From NCBI RefSeq assembly GCF_963675165.1, contig NC_087393.1:2671502-2735501 (forward strand): DNA of 64,000 nt, read 5' to 3'. This document shows positions 24,301-33,317 of this stretch, piece after piece. How positions within the stretch are numbered: position 1 is the stretch's first letter; every line of letters begins with the position of its first letter. A model generated the notes under the pieces. The model searched no databases. It was given only the letters and a program-made list of their open reading frames with translations, and was not told the origin of the DNA. The translations under genes were made by a program, and so were the position numbers. The DNA comes from Halichondria panicea. Taxonomy: Eukaryota > Porifera > Demospongiae > Suberitida > Halichondriidae.

Positions 24301-27300
24301 TCGCAACAAACAATGTCAATGATTTCTTAGACATGACAGAAGTCCCCCTAATAAACAATCCTACGACAACACTAAGGCAAGTACTTGGGCTGCTGGCAAA
24401 TAACACATGCATCCCTTTTTTTTTTGGCGGTGCTGTTCGAGATCAATTTCTAGGTCGCTCTCCCAATGATGCAGATGTTGAGATTGATTGTCCTATCGAA
24501 ACCTTCTTTAATGTGTGTATCTCAGCTTATGGCGAAGCTAACTGTGGTCGATCTTTGTCAAGACCTCTAGGTCATGTTGGAGTGGAGAATGATCAGATTC
24601 TTGAAAATGTTGACGTTGCTTCAACTAGTATAACTTTCTATGCTCCAATTTCACAATTAGAATATACTGTCAACTCCATGGCATTTGATTTGAATGGAAA
24701 TGACGTGATCATCGATTTGACTGGAACTGGCGAAATAGATGTTTGCAATAAGCGAATCAGAATACCATCGGATAACAATTCCCTAGAAAGTTGGAACGAA
24801 TGGTTAGTTGATACGAATAGCAGTGCTCTATTGCGATTTTGGAAGCTACGAGTCAGAGGATTGACCGCTTATAACAATGCTACTTTGAATTTCATTACGA
24901 ACCGATCTATGATCCTCATAAACAATGATCCCAACAGCTTTGGTACATCGTATTGCTACAATGTGTATGGAAGCGACTACATTTCAGCAGAAAAAGTATG
25001 CAATGCAAGTGACTCTGTATGTGAAACCAATTCTGGAAAAGCTGGGCAATACAACGAAGTTTTCGCTGAAGATTTTGGAGACTATTGGACAACAGAAATC
25101 GAGCCGAATTTGCTGCCAACTTGTGGATCGAGTGCATTTGCTCTTAGTTACAGCATTAGCATGATGTCACTGTGTGTAGCACTTCTGCTCGTATTGTTTC
25201 TGTAAGCAGGGATAGAACTTAAAGATGTTCGCTATATAGATACGCACACGTAGTGTGTATATAGTGATGTGAGTTCCATGTCTTATATTATAGAAATCTA
25301 TGTGAGCTGAAGTGCATTGGTAGATCTATATATATATATATATATATATATAATTATATATAGCATTAGATTTAGCAGTTATGCATTAATTTTATGTTTG
25401 TACAAAAAAATTCAACAGTTATGAGCACATCCTATACAGTACTTCAGTACTTCAATATAATTCAATATAATTATACATTCACGTAATTGTTATAGGTGTG
25501 GATCTATAAAACTAAGCCTGCCCAGTAGACATCTAGGTAATACATTGACCAAACAAGAAATGGCTGTACACATAGTTGCATCTGGATCAGCAGGACTGCA
25601 GTTAGCCATTGGCCTGAAGCTCATCCCATATGTGAAAGCAAGAATTGAAGAGTGGGAGAGTAAGAGCAAGAATATCAATATTCTGGTCACAGGAAAGACT
25701 GGGGTTGGAAAATCAACTTTGGTCAACGGTATTGTCGGCAGAGAAGTAGCCAAGCAAGGAGACTCATTGGATCCCGAAACATGTGAAGTTACTGCACACA
25801 CAACAAGAGAAGGTGATATTACCGTCAATGTGTTTGATTCGCCTGGTTTGCAAGATGGCACGAAGAATGAAGCTAAGTATTTGGCTGATATGAAGCAAAA
25901 GTGTGCCGATGCTGATTTGGTTGTGTACTGCATGCGAATGTCTGAAACTCGAGTTCCAGAAGGTGGTCCTGATATGAAAGCCATTAAATTGCTAAATGAA
26001 ACATTCGGACATGATATGTGGAAGAACACAGTGTTTCTACTGACATTTGCTAACGATGTTGTTGAACTTGCTAAGTTGAAGGCATATGACGACCCAGAAA
26101 AACAACAGAAGTACTTCGATAAACAGCTTCAAAGTTGGGAGGCACTGATTCGTGAGCGGCTGCGCACTACTGTTGAGGTTCCTAACGATATAGTTAAAAA
26201 AAATGATTATAATCCCAGCTGGCCACAAAAATAAACCATTGCTCCCTGATTCGGCTTCTGTTGCAGGTGAAAGCCACTGGCTGAGTAGAGTTTGGCTGAA
26301 GGCATTAGGAGTGACTAAACCACAAGCACAACTTGCACTGATCAAGCTCAATTTGCATCGCATTCAGATGAACGAAAGTGAGTATGAGCATGATGGGGAT
26401 ATTTTCGGTCAACTAATTAGCAAGCACAAGCTGGTTTTTTCAGAGAAGGGTGCTGATATCGGTAAATCGTTGGGCATACCAGCAGGTGAGATAGTGGGAG
26501 AGTTGGCAGGCTTTCTCACTGGTCGTGAGTCGTTCCTTGATTCTCTCGTGCTGCATCTCGCAGCCAGAGCTGGAATTTTACGACCTGAGGAGATGATGAA
26601 TGAACCTTTGAAAGGCTAAGAAATGATATACTTGTGCTCAACAGTCGAATACATACATACGTATAATACCTTTAATTATAATTGACAATGTAAACAATAA
26701 TTATAGTATAATGATTGTACACATAATTAATTGATGTGGTTTCTGTGAGTGCTCAGGGAATAAAAGCTATTTATATTCTGAGGTCTAAATTTAAATACAC
26801 TCCATTTATTGTATATGGTCATAATTACGGTTTCTGAGAGTGCGCTCATTATAATTATATACATGATAGGGAATAAAAGCTATTTATATTCTGAAGTCTA
26901 AATTTAAATACACCATGTATGGCCATCCATGCAGGTAATAATTATATCAAACTAAACTATCTACAACAGTCTGAACTGAATGCGTAAAAATGGCCACACA
27001 AAATGATTCTTCCACAAAGGAATTGGAGGAGCCTGATAATAACCTGGAACTCTCTCTTCTGAATTTTGAGATTGAGCGCCTCAAGGGAGGATTGTAATAA
27101 ATTTAGCTTTCTAGCAGTGGGGAGGTCTGGAGCAGGAAAGTCCACCCTTTTGAATGCCTTGACAGACACAAAAGTCTTCAACAGCTGCAGTGATAGAAGT
27201 ACAGCCGGTACCAAAATCGTTTCTTGTCATAAATTTGAGAAAAATGGTGTAACAGTCACGGCGTGGGATAGCCCTGGATTTGAGGATTATTTAGGCAACG

Positions 27301-30300
27301 AAGAAGAGTACAGGAAGAAATTAAGAGAGAAATGCAGTGAAGTAGATCTGGTATTGTATTGTATATCATTGATGGATACTCGTGAGGTAAATCTGAAGGG
27401 CGAGAACTCGTCCCTAAACCAAATTACCAAAGCTTTCACAGGTGATGTGTGGGACAAGAGTGTGATTGTTCTCACATATGCGAATATGTTAGAAGAGCGA
27501 TTCAAAATTGACGGGAAGAACGTAGAAGCTGCTTTCGCACAACAGATTGATATGTGGAAGGAAAAGGTCCAAGATGCTCTTAGACATGCAGGTGTGGATG
27601 AAGTGATAGTCAAGCAAATTCAAGTAGCTGCCGCAGGCCACCCCAGCAGAAAACATCTTCCTGGACGCCAGTTTTGGTTGTCATTTCTTTGGATTGTATT
27701 GCTTGCTGCTGTGAAGAATGAACATGCCAAGCTAGCGCTACAAAAAGCAAACGAAGACAGATTTGTGCCAGAAAAAGACGGTGAAAACAGTTCACCCACG
27801 TCATTAGTTGTGACAAAAGACCACGTTGCAATTTTAGCTGGAAGTGCTGTTGGAATGGCTGGTGTTGCTATTGGTGGTACAACTGGTGCTTTGATCGGTG
27901 CTTTGGCAATTGGAATTCCAACCTTCGGAGTGGCGGCAGGTTTTGGGCTCGTGTTAGGGCTAGTTATTGGCGGTGCTGTGGGCGGAGGAGCTGGTACTGG
28001 AATAGGCACCATCAAGAAAATTCGAGACAAAAGGAGGAAGAAGAAAGAGGGTCGGTCGGAAAGTGAAAGCATTTCTGACTCAGGGGAAACATAAATGCTT
28101 TGAACCCTGAATCATACTAGTATGTAAATAATTGTTTATGGTTTGTATACTACCGTATTACTATAGAATGTTTTCTTTGCGAATGAGCCAAATCAGCAGA
28201 AAATTTTAATTTGCGATCTAACTATCGCGTTTTGGTAAGGATCGTGTGTCAAGTATTACATGTAGATATTTTTGCGAAGTGATCAACGCTCTAGTTAGAC
28301 GGTATGTGATGATGTCATGCACTGCACATAGGGTAAATATATGTGGTCAAATTGTGTAACCGTATAGCATGAACATTTTTGTACAAACTATCCGTTTAAA
28401 TATTTCGAGTGCAGGATAATGACGTTGAACCTATTGTGCCAGAGCATTTTTTGCAGTTTTAATTTTTGTAGAATATACAGTACTTTGTGTGGCTCAATGT
28501 ACTGTACATGTCAGTATATAAGAGAATAATAAGGCTATTAGCTTAGAGACAACAATAATGAAAATCTGCATGGGCCAAGTACAAGTACAAATGCACGCAC
28601 TATCATCAATTTCTCTAGGTTGAAAATAATATTGGCCTGTTAAAGATTGTATCTGGCATTTTTGAGCGAATTCCAGTGGCTGTAGTAAAACTAAATAGCC
28701 ATTAGGTATTCACTACGTAAAAGTTCCCGCACTCACAAAAAGTAATTTAGTGCCATAGCTACCTCATGACAAAAGCTAGCTAGGCATGGCGACTTGGCAA
28801 TTGGTGAGTTAAAACTTAGAGTCTGACAAAGCACTGGACTATGCACTGCGTTGTCTGAAACAAGAATTAAGGCGTCATTCCAATGAGCACAAGTCTAGGC
28901 TGTCAAACTCTTGGTGAAAGAAGGGACGTTTTTGTAGTGGTTACCTTATGGGGTTCAACATGCAGCGTGGACATGAGTTCTTGTTTCACACAATGCAGTG
29001 CATACATGTACGCTTCATCGCAGCCTAAGGTTAAACTCATACTAACCATATTGGCAACTCCTTCTCCTTTCTTTCATTATGACACGAGGGACGGAGTGTA
29101 CTCAATGGGCATGCATGCGTATATACACATACCTTTACGATACTTTTCCTTGGAATTCCCCTGAAAAGAGATAATCTCCTAACCACGTCTCTTTTCAACT
29201 TAACGTAAAAGCAGCCTGGCTAGCATTATTATGAGAAGCTTTAGAGTGTTACATGCAATATCAAGTATGTAAGGACAAGAGAAATGTATTAGGTGATAAT
29301 ATTGTACAAGAAAATTGCTGCTGAGAAAGGCTTATTAATAATTAATATGAGTATGATGATTACACTTAATCGTATGATGTATTATTGATGTACTATTAGT
29401 GCACTGGAATGTGCACATGCATGCTATTTACTCATGCTATTAAACCCAGTTAAGCTGTTGCAAAGGGAAATTGATACGTCATAAAATTAAGCCCATATAC
29501 CGTACTTATTCGATTTAAGGCGACACTTGCTTAAATAATTATGAAGCCAGAGGTCGTTTCTTTTGGAGGTTGAAGTCCTGGTGTCGCATCTAATTGGAGG
29601 TTACTCTACTATCCTCGATTATAGACCGCTTAAATTACATTGTTTCTTTGCGGCCTGGAATCGAGGCTGTGGTTTGACCTCTATTTAGGACGTGACATAA
29701 AAAAATAATTATCAACGCAGCAGTCGCTACTTTTAGATGTCAGAAAATTGGAAAAGATCGTAGGTGTCGCATAATTGGGGGGGTCGCTTTAAATCGAATA
29801 AGTATGGTAGTCCTCTCGCTTCCTTGTGTATAAATTACTGTATAGCGGATGTATAAATTTGCACAGACAGAATGATCGATAGAAGGTTTTCGTGGAATAG
29901 CAGCCTTTTTGCAGCATGCATGCATGTGATATTAAATTCGTGGGCATAAATGGTCACGGTACATGCTTTATCAGCGTATACTCCTGGCTACATACAGGCC
30001 TTCATGCGCACTCACGTTTCATAGCAACAGAGTTGGAGAGCGAGATACTCTTACTAGCACTCTCCTCATCATAGTACATTATTTCATCCAATAGATCCTT
30101 CTTCTCTGGCTGGTTCCTTTTTTTAATGCAGGCCTATGGTGTAAACCAGAAATAAATGTTTGCATGTAGTGATTATAATTATCTATGTATGTACAGTTAT
30201 GTGAATGGCTACAGAAACAAACTCACCCTAATGTAACTAACTGTGATTACAAATACTAAGTAGACAAAATACAGCACTGGAAACAGACAAGCCTCCAGCA

Positions 30301-31627
30301 AGTAGACCTGAATGTTGAATTTATAAAAACACAAAACAGTAGAAGAAGAAGTCTGACTTACAATTCCATCATAAGCCACAGCTACAATGATTACTACTAC
30401 TAGAAGGTAGGCAATGAGGTCACGCATAAAATCCAACTTATCTGAAATTTAAACAATAATATTAAGCACATTACATTAATTTTGTTTAAGCACATTCTGG
30501 TATAATGTAGATCTAATCTGTACGCACCAATTTTGTATAGTGTGAGGTTAGCTACCATGACAACAGTTCCCAGAACAACGGTAGTAACAAACAATCCTCC
30601 ACCACTCATTGATCTGCAAATGTTACAAGTGATACATTGTAGATGCGTACACACATTATTATGAGGTAGATGTGTATTATATACATGGATGCAAAGACAT
30701 TCAATGTTCATACACAGGTTATTACCCGAGTACTAAGGCTGTATCATCTTGAGCGATTCCAGAAAACGCAACAAAAATATCTGGAGCACCTGCATGCAAA
30801 AGCATAATGATTGCTCAAGGGGATGATAAAGTGTAATGGGTATTACCATTCCCTAATGCTAAAAGAGTAATGCCAGCGATACTAGGGGAGAGTTTCATCT
30901 TCTCTGCCAAGAAGTTGAGCGGAGGGACAAAATGATTGTCAACCTGAAAGATTTATAGATGCACGATCACAAAATACAATGCACAACCACAAAGCTGTAA
31001 AACCACAAGACTTAGCAAGTAAAACTATTGTAACACTGGACAAACAGAAAGCCTTATACCGTGGTTGCTAGAAGAGCGATGAGGTACATCAGCCATATAG
31101 TCATCAAAGCATATGCCACAGGCTGGTGAAAGGAGCAAATGATTGTATAACACTTACAGCTTACAGTCTATAATAATGGTATATGTACGTACCTCCATAT
31201 ATGGTAGATCACACACAACGAATGCTAGGTAGTCGATTAGCTCAGACTTCTTGCCACATTCAGCTAACACTAACTGGCAACTGCTCTCATACGATCCTTT
31301 GTCATTTGGATCGGTACAATTGTCACTCAGAGAGTTGTTCTGTAGTCTATCATCATCAACTAGTGATCCATCATCAGTGTTTATTGCTTTAGAGAATCTT
31401 GCTGGGAAGTCAAATATGCCCACTAAAGAAGAGAAGGGGTCATCATTAACTAGCAGAGTATCAGCGACAACAAGGGCATAATAGCTACGTCTTGGTTGAG
31501 TGGTTTTATCTTGCGGAGCAGCACCGTCAGATCTTGCAGACACGAAATATGGCAAAGAGCAAATAGTCAGCAACTGTAGCTTGCAGACTAGCTCAACTAC
31601 TCTACAGTACTTCATAGAACTCCTCAT
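21396..31627 (-). CDS. SLC8B1-like: NCLX-type Na+(Li+)/Ca2+ exchanger with nested genes in its large intron
   Basis: Cation/Ca2+ exchanger related to SLC8B1/NCLX, which in vertebrates exports Ca2+ from mitochondria. Fourteen exons (minus): 31193-31627, 31060-31122, 30847-30943, 30726-30789, 30528-30613, 30362-30441, 30227-30307, 30016-30133, 23181-23284, 23028-23120, 22691-22838, 22184-22363, 21787-21944, 21396-21596. They total 1908 nt in continuous phase, 635 residues; human NCLX is 584. The N-terminus has a hydrophobic signal and an acidic, Asn-rich stretch, then CGKKSELIDYLAFVVC. The alpha-1 repeat carries LALGNGAPDIF (about residue 195) and alpha-2 carries LAVGNSVADW (about 522), separated by a charged cytosolic loop. 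Several transmembrane helices flank each repeat. Alpha-2 has GNSVAD rather than the common GNSIGD. The loop is split by a 6.7-kb intron (23285-30015) containing three plus-strand genes. A first methionine at 31627 is followed by a second at 31615; either could start. Confidence 0.88.
23818..23955. mobile_element. Foldback element in the NCLX host intron
   Basis: Outer arms of about 35 bp (23821-23854 and 23918-23952) are inverted copies with one difference. A partial third copy of the GGCAAATGCC unit lies at 23884-23898. It lies 110 bp before the nested nucleotidyltransferase-like gene and could form a long hairpin. Confidence 0.75.
24069..25205 (+). CDS. Secreted, probably membrane-anchored nucleotidyltransferase-like protein
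   Basis: A single exon of 378 codons inside the NCLX intron, on the opposite strand. Residues 1-19 form a clear signal peptide (ILIVWLSFVSGLAHA). Around residues 117-140 the motif FFFGGAVRDQFLGRSPNDAD followed by VEID matches the head of class II polymerase-beta nucleotidyltransferases (CCA-adding enzymes, poly(A) polymerase head): GG, then RD, then DxD-type acids. The following region continues head-like (NSMAFDLNG, VIIDLTGTGEIDV). Many N-x-S/T sites and several Cys suggest an extracellular fold. The last 20 residues are hydrophobic with no tail after them, as in GPI-anchored proteins. A KR site at about residue 37 could be a propeptide cleavage point. No RNA-binding C-terminal domain of tRNA nucleotidyltransferases is seen. 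Known CCA-adding enzymes work inside cells, so an extracellular substrate is unknown. It could be a non-catalytic relative. Confidence 0.75.
   Translation: MKATILIVWLSFVSGLAHAARIKIHLNKEKYEEHVFKRQASMTETACSDAIEILRSNLTLPGMLNDLNPRVKFYQSNIATNNVNDFLDMTEVPLINNPTTTLRQVLGLLANNTCIPFFFGGAVRDQFLGRSPNDADVEIDCPIETFFNVCISAYGEANCGRSLSRPLGHVGVENDQILENVDVASTSITFYAPISQLEYTVNSMAFDLNGNDVIIDLTGTGEIDVCNKRIRIPSDNNSLESWNEWLVDTNSSALLRFWKLRVRGLTAYNNATLNFITNRSMILINNDPNSFGTSYCYNVYGSDYISAEKVCNASDSVCETNSGKAGQYNEVFAEDFGDYWTTEIEPNLLPTCGSSAFALSYSISMMSLCVALLLVLFL
25328..25368. repeat. AT microsatellite
   Basis: About 14 uninterrupted TA units followed by an imperfect tail, just after the nested nucleotidyltransferase-like gene. 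Confidence 0.9.
25560..26619 (+). CDS. P-loop GTPase A (AIG1/IRG-like), frameshift in an A8 run
   Basis: G domain of the TRAFAC/immune-type GTPase group. The first ATG in frame is 25560. Switch elements are visible: G1 GKTGVGKST (about residues 45-53), G3 DSPG (VFDSPGLQD), and LLTFAND at the place of G4, without a classical NKxD/TKxD. After residue ~210 the frame breaks at eight A's (26195-26202) and stops at 26232. The continuing +1 frame to 26619 matches the paralogue next door (PAGH, then a WLS-type motif in HWLSRVW), so the true product would be about 352 residues with one A fewer. The tail has alternating hydrophobic Gly segments (IPAGEIVGELAGFL). It may be an assembly homopolymer error, a pseudogene, or slippage. 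The neighbour at 26990 is a diverged paralogue in the same orientation. Confidence 0.72.
26755..26916. repeat. Direct duplication between GTPase genes A and B
   Basis: A ~46-bp unit starting GGGAATAAAAGCTATTTATA occurs at about 26757 and again at about 26871 with a single mismatch in most of its length. It contains AATAAA and could supply 3'-end signals for GTPase A. Confidence 0.8.
26990..28094 (+). CDS. P-loop GTPase B with C-terminal glycine-zipper membrane segment, frameshift near start
   Basis: Paralogue of GTPase A. G1 is GRSGAGKST, G3 is WDSPGFED, and the G4 position reads LTYANM, again lacking the Asp that selects guanine. There is no ATG in the main frame. The ATG at 26990 opens a 35-codon frame (acidic start, then LELSLLNFEIERLK) that would join the G domain if one G were removed from GGG at about 27085-27087, giving about 367 residues. 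The C-terminal third has a 60-residue Gly/Ala-rich hydrophobic stretch with GxxxG spacing (GVAIGGTTGALIGALAIG ... LVIGGAVGGGAG), followed by a strongly basic tail (DKRRKKKEG) and Ser/Glu residues. This looks like a membrane-inserting hairpin. Family-level function in membrane remodelling or defence is inference from other immune GTPases. Confidence 0.72.
28153..28500. mobile_element. Two degenerate TIR-element pieces in the NCLX host intron
   Basis: 28153-28305 is homologous to 49078-49262 and to 5866-6000 (TTTGCGAATGAGCC, GATCTAACTAT, GATCGTGTGT). 28330-28450 shares GGATAATGACGTTGAACCTAT with the 39964 family. The remaining stretch to 29497 shows no gene that I can support. Confidence 0.55.
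29498..29809. mobile_element. 312-bp TIR element with a hairpin element nested inside
   Basis: Ends TACCGTACTTATTCGATTTA and TAAATCGAATAAGTATGGTA are inverted repeats, continuing inward to GGCGACAC / GTCGC. At 29612-29669 a GCCTCGA/GCGGCC hairpin element lies inside it, giving the order of insertion. It is in the NCLX host intron. Confidence 0.75.
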
Positions 31628-33317
31628 ATGTAGACTACAAACCTATGTCTACACTCATACGTTTTATTGAACTCTATACCATACATGTATGCACACAGAC
31701 AATTACAGTTACCCGATATATACGAATAGGAACTATACAGAAGCTGATAAATCCATTAAATACCAAGGCGACAGTAAGTACACTACATCCAGACAGGTTT
31801 GAGTATTGTAGTAGTGAATAGCACACATCAGCTCAACGACATTTAGCACCATGCTTCAGAACAAACCACCCTTGTATACCATTATCCTACAGTACAACAT
31901 AGTTATGCATGACATGTTCATGAGAAAACTGAGTTTTCCATCGCGCCCTTGCAATGGCTTGCATGTGTTTTTGCGCCACCACTAGCTAGCTTCATTAACT
32001 TTAAGGGTTAGGGTATAAAAATCACAACAGAAATGAATTAAACTATCGCACCCAAATGACCTCAGTCAATCAAGAGGTTAATTACAACATTTGACCAGCC
32101 TTCTGCAGCTAGAGGTTATACCCATTTTAATGTACTGGTTTGCTGCAATGGGTATAGCAAGCTGTTCAAGCAGGAAAATGAACTATCAAAAATACCAAAG
32201 GCTCTAGCTGTTACTGCTGTTACATAATTAATAAGATGCAGAGGTCAAAAAGGCAAGACAAGAAATTAAGGTGCAGATCGAGGTCAAAAGGCAAGACAAA
32301 AATGTTAAACGGTATACAAAAGCATAATGTAGGGTCTGTAAACAATTATAATGATCTGCAATTCAAAATGATCATTATAGGGGCAATTCAAAATGATCAT
32401 TATAGGGTATTGTGAATGATTACCATAGAAACTGGATTATTAGCCTAGCTTTACTCGATACAAACGGATTTTGATTTTAAGTGCACTCAAATTTAAGCAC
32501 TTTCCAATTATGCGAATGAAATTAGTGAGGATTCTTTGGGCACACTGCATGTACCCAAAGGCTTGTCTGATCATGCTGAGAGAATATGAAACTTAGATGA
32601 GGCGGACTTTGACCCTTTGTGTTACAGTTCCTGTTTTAAAATATGAATTTATAAATGTTGTAAATTGAGAATACAACATGATACAGATGTAGTTAGAATT
32701 GCCTGCTTGCCTAACTCGTTCTCTTTCCAACCATAAATCCAACGCAGCTAGCTATATAGTGAGTCATCACTCGTCACAGGGACATCCAGTTACTCGATGG
32801 GGCTCGAAAATAACTGCGATAATTTATAAGCACATCCTCGAATATAAGCGCATAGAGCTCTGCTATTGACCCCATTAGCGCACACGCTAATAATCCATGG
32901 TATAATGACGTCGAGTGATGTTCATGTTTGATTTAAGAGGGTGAATATGTTATATAGCAGGAGGTTATAGGCATAAAGTTGGTGACAGTAAGGAGGTGCC
33001 GACGCGTTCTGCCAAAACCAGATTCAGTTTTGGAGAAAATTTCGTATTAGAAGCAGTGGGTTATACACACAGCAACATAGAAATGTAAACAATAATTATT
33101 CAAAAAGTTCTGATCAACTGATTTTCCTGAAATAATTATAATGTAAAGTAAAATTCTATGCGTTAAGAAAAAGCTTCGAAAAAAGTTGAGAATAAGAAGC
33201 AGTTGTTTCAATAATTACAAGCTTTAAGTAAAAGTACATACAATTATCACACTGTACAAACAACAGCAACAGAAAATCAGACAATTAATACCTCTTCCTA
33301 AAAGGCCCTCAGTGGCT
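31628..33317. other. Intergenic region upstream of NCLX-like and downstream of tandem-PH gene
   Basis: AT-rich and without supportable genes. A short tandem repeat of about 32 bp (unit beginning CAATTCAAAATGATCATTAT) lies at 32351-32410. No promoter motif was recognised. Confidence 0.4.
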
